Source: Bdellovibrio bacteriovorus (lineage in GTDB: Bacteria > Bdellovibrionota > Bdellovibrionia > Bdellovibrionales > Bdellovibrionaceae). From it: a DNA stretch of 64,000 nt. Shown piece after piece: positions 27,908-35,880 of this stretch. The stretch is from the NCBI RefSeq assembly GCF_002208115.1, contig NZ_CP020946.1, positions 2,542,001 to 2,606,000 on the forward strand. The letters are read 5' to 3'. The notes under the pieces were generated by a model, which was not told the origin of the DNA, made no database searches, and saw only the letters and a program-made list of their open reading frames with translations. Numbering within the stretch: the stretch's first letter is position 1; every line of letters starts with the position of its first letter. The position numbers and the translations under genes were made by a program.

Positions 27908-30070
27908 ATGCCTCGTATAGTACTAGCCCTGACATTCTTCTCTGTGATTCTTGGTTGCGCGACCACCTCGCGTTTTGATTCCCGTATTGACAAGCGCCTG
28001 ACTCCGCCGTTGCCAAACTTTATAGCAAAGTGGAGATCTGCTCCTATTTCTGATCTGGAAAAACTGGAAGTCGGTTCTAACGAAAATAACATTCTGTGGT
28101 GGAAGACCTACACCGTTTCCATGGCAAAAAAAGAAAAGCAGCCCCAAGAGGCCTGCGCAGGCTTCACCCGCCTTTCCCTGATCCCCGAGTTCCCGCTGCA
28201 TGATCTGGCTTTGCTGCGTGCTTACGAATCCTGTGAGCGCATTAACACCCTGGCAGAGCTGCCAGCAAACGTGGCGCCGTGGTACCGCGAGCTTTATATC
28301 GACATCAAACTGAAAGAGGCTTTGGCTTCTGAAGAGCTTCAGGACGACCTGCCGGCGTACATTGAAAAAGCCCGCGCTGAATCCAATAAAAAGAAAAAAG
28401 AAGAATACTACATGAAAGCCCTTTTGATCGCGCAAAAGCTCGAATTGAAAGAGGACATTCAAAGCATTCAGACCCAGCTTTATAAAAACTCTCCGCGCCT
28501 GAACCCGCTTCCGGCGTACAAAGACCTGAGTGCTGTGGCCTCGGACTATCGTTTCCATCGTGAATTTGATCAGGCTCTTGCGACCTATAAGAAAATTCTG
28601 GCGGCAAAAGAAGCCACGGCGGATGAACAGTTCCAGGCTTTGAAAAACATCCGTCAGACTTACAAAGTGGCGCAGCGTCGCACGGAATACATCAATGCGA
28701 CCGCCGATGTCGTGAACTGGTCCAAAACTCAGTTCCAGAAAAACAAAAAAGACCGCCGTTCGATTGCCCGCTTCCATGATTCTCAAGTTCTGTTTGCAAA
28801 AACTTTGTGGACGGAGGACCAAACGTCCCGTGCGGTGAAAGTATTGAATGAAACTCACCGCCTGCTTCGTGGGTCCTATCCGATGGATGAGGTTTATTTC
28901 ATTCTGGGTCGCATCGACGAAGAAAAAGGAGATTTCAAGAAAGCCTTGGAATACTTTGAAGCCAGCTATCAGCAGCCTGTCAGCTTTGCGGGCTTACGTG
29001 ACAAGATCGCGTGGCTGAAATCCTGGAACTACTACAAGCTTTCCCAATGGCCCGAGGCGAAAAGCAGCCTTGAGCAGATGAAGGATCTGGTGAAGGATTC
29101 TTCCGACAAGGCGCGCGCCCGTTTCTGGCTGGCGCGCACGCTGAAGAAGCTGGATCAAGCTCCCGAGGCGCAAGTTGAACTGCAAACCCTGATCAAAGAA
29201 GATCCTCTCGGTTACTATGGCGTATTGGCCTACCGCGAACTGGGCTGGGAATTCCCGCCACTGAAAGTGGATGTGAACGAACTGCAGGGATTGAGCCTGT
29301 TTTCAGTTGAAGAACTGGATGCACAAACCCGTTTGACGACGGAGTGGCTAATTGCCGTGAACGAAAAACCGTTCGCGGAAAAAATCCTGAACATCGCCGT
29401 GGATGATCTGAAAAAACGCAATGTCACTTCTGAAAAGACCTGGCTTGCAGTGTCTTCCGGCTATGCCCGTTCCGGTCTTTACCTGCCGCTGTTCTCGGCG
29501 ATTGGGGCGCTGGAACCTCAGGTGAAGGATCGTTTGCTAAATGACCATCCGGATCTGCTGTTCCCGCAGGCGTATGGCGACATCATTGCTGCTGCTTCCA
29601 AAAAAAGCGGCATTCCGCAGGAATTCATTTTCTCGATCATCCGTCAGGAATCCGCCTTCAACCCAGAAGCGCGCAGCCCCGTGGATGCCTTCGGCCTGAT
29701 GCAGCTTCTGCCCAGCGTAGCAAAGCAGCTAGCCAAACAAAACGGTCTGCCTTATGGCGAGGCTCTGGACCTGTACAAGCCTGAAATCAACGTCCCGCTG
29801 GGGGCCTTTGAATTGAAGAATCTGATGCGCAAGTACAAGGATCAGTACATTTTGGCAGTGTCCGGTTACAATGCCAACGACAGCGCCATCCGCGGCTGGT
29901 TGAAAACCCGCTACCGTGATGATTCCGTGGAATTCATTGAAGAGGTTCCGTACGAAGAGACCCGATCTTACATCAAACTGACAATGCGAAATTACGTCTT
30001 CTATCAAAGACTGCTTCATCAGGACAAAGGCTCGCTGTTCCCGGAAGAATTGCTAAAGCTTTCCAGATAA
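27908..30070 (+). CDS. Lytic murein transglycosylase lipoprotein, Slt type
   Basis: 720 aa. Lipoprotein signal MPRIVLALTFFSVILGC with lipobox LGC at residues 16-18, a long helical alpha-solenoid with TPR-like repeats, then a C-terminal SLT domain: EFIFSIIRQESAFNPEARS (catalytic Glu in RQES), DAFGLMQLLPSVA and AVSGYNANDSAI. It cleaves glycan strands, leaving 1,6-anhydro ends. I chose ATG 27908 because it gives the lipoprotein signal. The family is plausible for cell-wall turnover or prey-wall work. Confidence 0.93.
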   Translation: MPRIVLALTFFSVILGCATTSRFDSRIDKRLTPPLPNFIAKWRSAPISDLEKLEVGSNENNILWWKTYTVSMAKKEKQPQEACAGFTRLSLIPEFPLHDLALLRAYESCERINTLAELPANVAPWYRELYIDIKLKEALASEELQDDLPAYIEKARAESNKKKKEEYYMKALLIAQKLELKEDIQSIQTQLYKNSPRLNPLPAYKDLSAVASDYRFHREFDQALATYKKILAAKEATADEQFQALKNIRQTYKVAQRRTEYINATADVVNWSKTQFQKNKKDRRSIARFHDSQVLFAKTLWTEDQTSRAVKVLNETHRLLRGSYPMDEVYFILGRIDEEKGDFKKALEYFEASYQQPVSFAGLRDKIAWLKSWNYYKLSQWPEAKSSLEQMKDLVKDSSDKARARFWLARTLKKLDQAPEAQVELQTLIKEDPLGYYGVLAYRELGWEFPPLKVDVNELQGLSLFSVEELDAQTRLTTEWLIAVNEKPFAEKILNIAVDDLKKRNVTSEKTWLAVSSGYARSGLYLPLFSAIGALEPQVKDRLLNDHPDLLFPQAYGDIIAAASKKSGIPQEFIFSIIRQESAFNPEARSPVDAFGLMQLLPSVAKQLAKQNGLPYGEALDLYKPEINVPLGAFELKNLMRKYKDQYILAVSGYNANDSAIRGWLKTRYRDDSVEFIEEVPYEETRSYIKLTMRNYVFYQRLLHQDKGSLFPEELLKLSR

Positions 30071-30078
30071 TCTCAAAC

Positions 30079-30108
30079 AAAAAAGCCACCCGACAAGGTG
30101 GCTTTTTT
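30079..30108. terminator. Bidirectional terminator
   Basis: AAAAAAGCCACC and GGTGGCTTTTTT form a perfect stem with a 6-nt loop. It ends both the slt gene (plus) and the convergent GNAT operon (minus). Confidence 0.93.
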
Positions 30109-30111
30109 TAT

Positions 30112-30657
30112 TTAGATATCCAGTCCCAAACTCCGACAGAACAGCTTTCTGCGCTCAGGGTTATAAATGTATTTCAGCTCTATCAACGAACGAAAGCGTT
30201 CATGAAACTGCATCCCCGTAACGATAAACCCAGCCTTTAACTTCGGAATCAAGACCGACGGGTTGTTAGGGTGATGAATGCTGGTAACAACCTGGAATCC
30301 TTCTTCCTGAAGCTTTTGAAGCGTGCAGGTCAGGAGTTTGGCATAAAGGCCTATGCCGCGAAAGGATGGCAGTACCGCTGAGTTTTGCATATAATAGGTT
30401 TCAGCATCCGTTGCATGACCATAGTGCCACCCAACGATACTGCCCTCGAAAAACACAGCCAGTCTCAGCCGGTATCTCTGCTCCTGCTTACGACGTTCAT
30501 CAATTTTCGCCTGCGCTTGAGGGTCATCGAACGGAACTGCCTCAGCCTCATGCCTGTTTGAATATACAGATGCGAAGTGTTCATCTAAGCAGGCATTGAG
30601 CTCTACCGCAGATACCTCTTTCACCGTAAAGCCACTTCCAAGGTCTTTTGAATACAT
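30112..30657 (-). CDS. GNAT-family acetyltransferase
   Basis: 181 aa. Acyl-CoA-dependent N-acyltransferase fold: core motif AVLPSFRGIGLYAKLLTCTLQKL is the family motif A (R-G-x-G-x-Y/A), preceded by VFFEGSIVGWHYGHA. The acceptor is unknown. ATG 30657 has GGAG 6-8 nt upstream, and the 30675 start lies inside the previous gene. Third gene of a three-gene operon with the GRDP-like and exported-peptide genes, so its acceptor may be the peptide or a cell-envelope molecule. Confidence 0.85.
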   Translation of the reverse strand: MYSKDLGSGFTVKEVSAVELNACLDEHFASVYSNRHEAEAVPFDDPQAQAKIDERRKQEQRYRLRLAVFFEGSIVGWHYGHATDAETYYMQNSAVLPSFRGIGLYAKLLTCTLQKLQEEGFQVVTSIHHPNNPSVLIPKLKAGFIVTGMQFHERFRSLIELKYIYNPERRKLFCRSLGLDI

Positions 30658-30667
30658 GTACGATCTC

Positions 30668-31081
30668 CTAAACACCGAGCAGTTCTGGATAAAGAAAGAA
30701 TATCCTATTCACAAAATCAACACCCATTTTAGACTCTAACAAATTCATTTGCTGCTCAAGAGCTATTGCAACCATCTGACCATCTACCTCCCCTTCGTTA
30801 TCACAAACAGTCTCAGGGGAATGGTGCAGGTACTCACCAAACTCTCGGTCACAAAAATCACTGTAAAACTTCGTATGCAGGATAAAGTGATGCCAAGTTT
30901 TATCAAGGTAATCGATCTGATTTGTGAAAAAGAACGGGCCACTTAAAGACCCGCTCTTTTCAGCTTCATGAATAAAACGTAGTAGCAGAATCAAATCATC
31001 AAAGATCATCTCCAGCAGCACAGGAGATTTCAAGCTTGAGAACTCTTTTCCATTTACATGCTTAGCGATGATACTTTTCAT
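30668..31081 (-). CDS. Small GRDP-like protein of unknown function
   Basis: 137 aa, no signal peptide. The central segment KTWHHFILHTKFYSDFCDREFG followed by EYLHHSP resembles the pattern WHxHIL-T-Y-dFC-x-FG-x-iHHxP of glycine-rich-domain-containing proteins (DUF1399-like). The conserved His and Cys could bind metal. GAGGAA precedes ATG 31081; the TTG at 31093 is a worse start. It sits between the exported-peptide gene (17 nt) and the GNAT gene (10 nt). Role unknown. Confidence 0.75.
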   Translation of the reverse strand: MKSIIAKHVNGKEFSSLKSPVLLEMIFDDLILLLRFIHEAEKSGSLSGPFFFTNQIDYLDKTWHHFILHTKFYSDFCDREFGEYLHHSPETVCDNEGEVDGQMVAIALEQQMNLLESKMGVDFVNRIFFLYPELLGV

Positions 31082-31098
31082 GATATTCCTCAATCAAA

Positions 31099-31398
31099 TT
31101 AAACAGGGTCGCCGCTTCCACCATGAGATCCCGCGCCACAGGTTCTATAAATTGAACCATCTTTAGCATCTTCTAGCAGATCGGCTTTGGACTTTTCATA
31201 AGAGCGGATTTCACTCCCCCGCTGACGAAGCGCTTCAATCTCCTCATTGGATAACTGCGATTCATCGATATTCATGGCGCGAAGAACGCCTCTGACAGAA
31301 TTGAGCTCGGAACCAGTGAGAGAGCTCGCTTGTGCGAATGGCGCAGCCGCCACTACGATAGCCATAACCAATACTTTGTTAAAATTCTGAACTTTCAT
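31099..31398 (-). CDS. Small exported protein with Gly/Ser/His-rich C-terminus
   Basis: 99 aa. Signal peptide MKVQNFNKVLVMAIVVAAAPFAQA, a charged helical middle (residues 30-75) and a compositionally odd tail IYRTCGAGSHGGSGDPV with the only Cys. The layout, a leader plus short Cys/Gly tail encoded before two potential modifying enzymes, recalls precursors of modified peptides, but the evidence is only architectural. AAGGAG precedes the ATG. First gene of the three-gene operon. Confidence 0.75.
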   Translation of the reverse strand: MKVQNFNKVLVMAIVVAAAPFAQASSLTGSELNSVRGVLRAMNIDESQLSNEEIEALRQRGSEIRSYEKSKADLLEDAKDGSIYRTCGAGSHGGSGDPV

Positions 31399-31550
31399 TT
31401 TTGTCTCCTTTTCCGTTAATCGGATGCAGAGACGTAATGCGAACGAAGTGCCGCCATAAGATCAAATATATGCAATCTGAGGAGGCATTCTTAAAAGAAT
31501 CCCCCAGCCGTGGTCCAAGATCCGAGACTGGGGATAAGAATTCGAAAGCT

Positions 31551-32060
31551 TTAGCGGTTGCAGAAGGTGTCCGCGACAAGACCGGCTTGAGCGGCTGTGT
31601 ATTCGGGATAGTCTGCATACAAGGTGTTGGTCAGATCCAACAGGTCCAAATTTTCGTTCCATTTGTATTTCAGGCTCTGATAGCTCAGCTCACGCAGGTC
31701 GTAACGCTTTTCAAGCGCCACAGCGCTGCCATTCAGCTCTGTCACCGTCACGACAAGCTCGTTGCCAACTTCCGAATCCACGGTGCCCGGCTCAACGGCC
31801 CAAGTACCTTTAAGAAGGCAACTGGTTCCAGACCCTGTCTGGTCAAACAAAGCTTCGGTTTGCTCGAAGTCCCCGTTGGCTTTCAGATCCATTTTAACGT
31901 AATGAAATTCGCTGCCGGAGGAAGTTCCGGTTTCGGTTTGATTGTGGAAGGTGGCGTCTTCGCTCAAGCTTCCCAAATCCAGCTCACCTGACCCCACAGT
32001 CTGATTGCACGAGATCAGGAACAAAGCGCTGAAGGTCAGAAACATTCTAAACTTTTTCAT
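31551..32060 (-). CDS. Exported lipoprotein, unknown
   Basis: 169 aa. Lipobox LISC at residues 15-18 of MKKFRMFLTFSALFLISC, then an acidic, Ser/Thr/Gly-rich beta-type mature region and a C-terminal Cys (DTFCNR) that could pair with Cys at residue 82. No family recognised. It is followed on the plus side by the subtilase promoter region; the 152 bp between it and the exported-peptide gene hold nothing I can name. Confidence 0.75.
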   Translation of the reverse strand: MKKFRMFLTFSALFLISCNQTVGSGELDLGSLSEDATFHNQTETGTSSGSEFHYVKMDLKANGDFEQTEALFDQTGSGTSCLLKGTWAVEPGTVDSEVGNELVVTVTELNGSAVALEKRYDLRELSYQSLKYKWNENLDLLDLTNTLYADYPEYTAAQAGLVADTFCNR

Positions 32061-32231
32061 GTTCTTCTCTTCGGTTAGGGGCCTCCAGGCTTTAGTTTAA
32101 ACCATTCCGGCAATATCTATATAATGTATGCCCACACTGGCCCGACCGTCTCAAGATGAGATCAAACCCTTTCGTGCTTATGCTGGCCCTTTAAATTCCG
32201 ATAAGTGTTTGTGGAGAAAGGGGAATACTTC

Positions 32232-33608
32232 ATGTTTTCTCGCAAGATGATTGTTGCAGCTGGCTGTACCGGTTTGGTGTTTTTTGGTGGACTGGGTCTA
32301 TACCTGTATTCCACAGAAGAACATTCCCCTTCCCGTTCTCAAAGCTCTAAAAAAGACAGCACACGTGCTCTGGAAAAATCATTCATCACCTCTCAGACGG
32401 ACAAAGTCATTGATGAACCGAGTGCGCTTTTCAACGACCCCGCCATCAGTCAGGCCTGGGGACTGAAAAAATCCGATGCGGCTCGAGCGTGGTCCGTCAC
32501 CAAGGGCAGTCGTGACATCGTGATTGCCGTGATCGACACCGGCATCGACATCAAACACGAAGACTTGGCGGGCAACCTTTGGCGCAACCCGGGTGAAACC
32601 GGCAAAGATGCCATGGGCCGCGACAAAGCCACCAATGGCATTGACGATGACGGCAATGGTTTTGTGGATGACGTCTATGGCTGGAACTTTGTTTCCAACA
32701 ATCCAAAACTGGATGACAATCACGGACACGGCACGCATATCGCCGGCATCATCGGCGCAGAGGCCGGAAACGGCAAAGGCATCACCGGGATCGCCCCGGA
32801 AGTCAGCCTGATGATTCTAAAATACTATGACCCGAAAGTTCCGGGCACGGATAACTTGAAAAACACCGTGGCTTCCATCCGCTACGCAGTGAAGATGGGC
32901 GCACACATCATCAACTATTCAGGTGGTGGTACTGAGTTTTCACAAGAAGAGCATGATGCCATCGCCGAAGCCGAGAAAAAGGGCATCCTTTTTGTCGCGG
33001 CGGCGGGGAATGAAAGATCCAACTCGGATCAACATCACTACTATCCGGCCGATTATAAACTGAGCAACATCATCTCAGTCACGGCGATCGATCCAAGCAC
33101 GCAAGTTTTGGCATCGTCCAATTATGGTGTCGAGACTGTGGATATCGCAGCTCCGGGCCAGAACATTCTGTCCTGCCTTCCGGGGAACTCTTACGGTTAT
33201 ATGACGGGCACATCGCAAGCCACCGCATTTGTGACAGGTGCAGCTGCTTTGGTGATGGCACACAAACAGTCTTTCTCTGCCAGTGACGTGAAAAAATACA
33301 TCTTGGCTACGGGGGATGCCCAGTCACAACTGGCTTCCAAAACCCGCACATCCCGTCAGTTGAATCTGTATAAAGCACTGACCATCCTGGATCAGGGCGT
33401 GGGCGCCACGGGTGTGATCGCGGTGAACACGGCCAATATGAAAAGCTTCAGTGGGGATCCTAATGACAAAAATTCCCGCGCCGCCGAAGACGGCGTTGAT
33501 GCCACCGCCAAAGAGATGAGCCACTTTGGCCGGTCTCTGATCGATGCCATGGGCACCAAAGTTCGCCCAAGCAAACTCGGTACAAAACAGGAAAACGAAG
33601 GGTTCTAA
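32232..33608 (+). CDS. Exported subtilisin-like serine protease
   Basis: 458-aa S8 peptidase. N-terminal signal or anchor (MIVAAGCTGLVFFGGLGLYL), short propeptide-like stretch, then the triad: Asp102 in VIDTGIDIKHED, His166 in HGHGTHIAG and Ser328 in GTSQATAFVTG; the oxyanion Asn is in AAAGNER. ATG 32232 follows AAAGGGG. Bdellovibrio encodes many exported proteases for digesting prey, and this fits that role. Confidence 0.92.
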   Translation: MFSRKMIVAAGCTGLVFFGGLGLYLYSTEEHSPSRSQSSKKDSTRALEKSFITSQTDKVIDEPSALFNDPAISQAWGLKKSDAARAWSVTKGSRDIVIAVIDTGIDIKHEDLAGNLWRNPGETGKDAMGRDKATNGIDDDGNGFVDDVYGWNFVSNNPKLDDNHGHGTHIAGIIGAEAGNGKGITGIAPEVSLMILKYYDPKVPGTDNLKNTVASIRYAVKMGAHIINYSGGGTEFSQEEHDAIAEAEKKGILFVAAAGNERSNSDQHHYYPADYKLSNIISVTAIDPSTQVLASSNYGVETVDIAAPGQNILSCLPGNSYGYMTGTSQATAFVTGAAALVMAHKQSFSASDVKKYILATGDAQSQLASKTRTSRQLNLYKALTILDQGVGATGVIAVNTANMKSFSGDPNDKNSRAAEDGVDATAKEMSHFGRSLIDAMGTKVRPSKLGTKQENEGF

Positions 33609-33625
33609 TATCTCCCTTCCCGCCT

Positions 33626-33653
33626 AAAAAGGAGCCCACGAGGCTCCTTTTTT
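33626..33653 (+). terminator. Terminator after the subtilase
   Basis: AAAAAGGAGCC and GGCTCCTTTTTT stem with a 5-nt loop, 18 bp after the protease stop. Confidence 0.9.
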
Positions 33654-33766
33654 ACGTCTTTCACTGTCAACAATCTGGACAGGCCTATCGGTTTTTCCCA
33701 GGTCCCATCCACCACTGGGAATCAGCCCCACCCTGTGGCACACTTGCCTCCATTCGGGGGCATTCC

Positions 33767-34339
33767 ATGAATAAGTTTGTTGTCGTTCTGTTGTTGTTGC
33801 TTTCATCGGCGTCTGCATTTGCGGGTATGGATGAGACTTTCGAGAAAATCCGCAATCAAGCCCGTCATTATCGTGATCCCGGTGCAGTGTGCGAAGAGGT
33901 CGCCCGCGCTGAGTTTTCTGAAAAATACCCTGCTCCCCAATATGAAGTGATCGTGGGCATTGCCTACAACCTGAAAGGTCGCACCGTAGGTGAACTGGAC
34001 ATGGTTTTGATGGATCACAACACTCAGAAAGTTGCGATGGTGGGCGAAGTAAAGTGTTACAGCAACCTGAAAAACGGTCTGACCAAAGCCAAACAACAGC
34101 GCAAACGCTTCCTGACCCACCTGGGTTCGGGCGCTCCTTTGGAGTTCATCAACACCTCCACCGGGGAAAAGTACGCTTATGACAAATTCCAGTATGTGCG
34201 TGAGTTCATCTCGGTATCGCAAAAAGGCGGAAAAGCTGTGGGCTTTGATGTCGAGCTTGAGCACAACTTGGATGAAATGACCCAGTTGCGCGACAGAATC
34301 ATCCACTGCCAAAAAGACAATCTGTGCCCTGTGCCGTAA
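33767..34339 (+). CDS. Secreted PD-(D/E)XK nuclease-like protein
   Basis: 190 aa with a clear signal peptide (MNKFVVVLLLLLSSASAFAG). The mature part has VGELDMVLMD with Asp78, and 16 residues later VGEVKCYSN with Glu94 and Lys96, then KAKQQRKRF. The spacing D-x15-E-x-K with an upstream Glu fits the PD-(D/E)XK nuclease fold seen in restriction and repair enzymes. Export suggests prey or environmental nucleic acid as substrate. Catalytic activity is untested. Confidence 0.72.
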   Translation: MNKFVVVLLLLLSSASAFAGMDETFEKIRNQARHYRDPGAVCEEVARAEFSEKYPAPQYEVIVGIAYNLKGRTVGELDMVLMDHNTQKVAMVGEVKCYSNLKNGLTKAKQQRKRFLTHLGSGAPLEFINTSTGEKYAYDKFQYVREFISVSQKGGKAVGFDVELEHNLDEMTQLRDRIIHCQKDNLCPVP

Positions 34340-34404
34340 AAGTCGCTCCTGTGTTGCAATTCAAGTCTGGATCGTGCCAGACTTGATTGCACAGGGGGAA
34401 CTTT

Positions 34405-34974
34405 ATGAAATCGGTATTTTCAGTATTCATTTTCTTGCTAGGTCTGTCTGCCCACGCCGAAGTCGGCTTCAAAAACGGAAATCAAAAAACAGCTGTTCTT
34501 GCTCAAGGAAGAATCGTCGTCCACTGCTTCGGGAACAACCCAGGCGGTCCATCCCACGGCTCGTTCATCTGCCGCGAAGAAATTCTGACGGCGGGCGAGT
34601 ACGACTACTTCGTCGGCCCGAAGGGTGTTAAGGGTGACTCGGTCACGCTGACCGCCCTGCACCAGGACGGATCACAAAGAACCAAAACTGTTGATTACGA
34701 CAGCGCCAAAAGCCAAAGCAAGAAATCCATCAACCTGTGGATCGCCACCTTGCTGCAACGCCCGCTTCTGGATCCAGGTATCAACACTGTCAGATACAAA
34801 ATCACATCCAACGGCAAAGTCACAGCCTCTGGCGAATTCGTGGCTGAGGTCAAAGACGGCGGCACCAAAAACTGCTCCCGCACAGGATCCTACACATCCA
34901 ACACGCCATCGGACTGCCAAAACGGCACATCACTGTGCCGCCGCTACTTCAACGAAAACAACTACTGTCTTTAA
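34405..34974 (+). CDS. Exported Cys-containing protein, unknown
   Basis: 189 aa with a signal peptide (MKSVFSVFIFLLGLSAHA). An N-terminal beta-rich domain (CFGNNPGGPSHGSFIC) is followed by a C-terminal Cys-rich tail (NCSRTGSYTSN...CQNGTSLCRRYF). AGGGGG precedes ATG 34405; the earlier TTG at 34387 is less likely. No family recognised. It is 66 nt after the nuclease-like gene on the same strand. Confidence 0.75.
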   Translation: MKSVFSVFIFLLGLSAHAEVGFKNGNQKTAVLAQGRIVVHCFGNNPGGPSHGSFICREEILTAGEYDYFVGPKGVKGDSVTLTALHQDGSQRTKTVDYDSAKSQSKKSINLWIATLLQRPLLDPGINTVRYKITSNGKVTASGEFVAEVKDGGTKNCSRTGSYTSNTPSDCQNGTSLCRRYFNENNYCL

Positions 34975-34995
34975 TTAATTGATAACGAAAAACTA

Positions 34996-35020
34996 AAAAG
35001 GCTCCCGATGGGAGCCTTTT
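34996..35020. terminator. Bidirectional terminator
   Basis: Perfect AAAAGGCTCCC / GGGAGCCTTTT stem with a 3-nt loop between convergent genes. Confidence 0.92.
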
Positions 35021-35025
35021 GTTTT

Positions 35026-35847
35026 TTAATCCAGGAAATCGGAGGCGGAGATTTTGCCTTTGATCATGACGATCAGTCCGGCCGCCATACACGCTAGCGC
35101 CACACCCACACCGATCAGATTGCGGTGACCCAGGTTGATCATACCCAACAAAATCAACAGCGCACTCAGACCAAACGGACCCCAGTACATGTACTTGTTC
35201 CATTTTGGCTTCACCGTCGGATCTTTCGCCGTAGGTTTTTGGCTCAGTCCCACCATCATCAAAGAGTTGATACGTGCGATCATCTGATCACACTGTGGAT
35301 CGCCACCTTGAGCGGTTTTAAGGTCTTCATACTTCAAGATAGCAAAGCGCAAAGCATCCAGTTCATGACAAGAACGGATAAACTCGTCATGCAGATCTTC
35401 GTTGTCAAAGTTTTCAACCAGGTTCTTCCACTTGCGCACAAGGCTTGGCTGCGCTTTCAAAGAAGGATCCTTTGGCAGACCTTCCAGCTTTTCAAAGATC
35501 ACGTGGCAAGAGTAACACTCTTTCGCACGGCGACCGTTCAAAGCCCCGCACTTCGGGCAGGATTTCATTTCCTGAGCGCCCGGCTCGATCGCATGATCCT
35601 CTTGTCGCTTAGCAGCAAGAACAAGCTCGCTTTTCTCCAGCTCAGGAGCGGATTCAGCAGGTGAGCTCTCTTCAGCTTCAAGAGAAACTGCAAAACAGAT
35701 CACATTCGCCGGATCTTGAGGAGGATATTCGAAACTGAATCGGCCCTCGCAGGAAATGCACTGAAACAGCGGCGACTCCGTCTGGATGTCGTCACTTTCA
35801 ACCTCGTACAATTTCGCGCATGATGGGCATCTGATCTTCAATTTCAC
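35026..35847 (-). CDS. Double zinc-ribbon protein with two C-terminal membrane segments
   Basis: 273 aa. N-terminal MJ0042-type zinc ribbon (IRCPSCAKLYEV ... FQCISCEGRF), a second ribbon near 95-115 (SCPKCGALN ... CYSCHVIFE), a charged middle and two C-terminal membrane helices (YWGPFGLSALLILLGMI and IGVGVALACMAAGLIVMI). Such proteins are frequent in delta-proteobacterial lineages and may act as membrane adaptors. The start is GTG at 35847, abutting the divergent lnt region; no strong ribosome-binding site is seen. Confidence 0.82.
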   Translation of the reverse strand: MKLKIRCPSCAKLYEVESDDIQTESPLFQCISCEGRFSFEYPPQDPANVICFAVSLEAEESSPAESAPELEKSELVLAAKRQEDHAIEPGAQEMKSCPKCGALNGRRAKECYSCHVIFEKLEGLPKDPSLKAQPSLVRKWKNLVENFDNEDLHDEFIRSCHELDALRFAILKYEDLKTAQGGDPQCDQMIARINSLMMVGLSQKPTAKDPTVKPKWNKYMYWGPFGLSALLILLGMINLGHRNLIGVGVALACMAAGLIVMIKGKISASDFLD

Positions 35848-35880
35848 GTGGACTCACTCACTCTTTATGTTACTAATACC

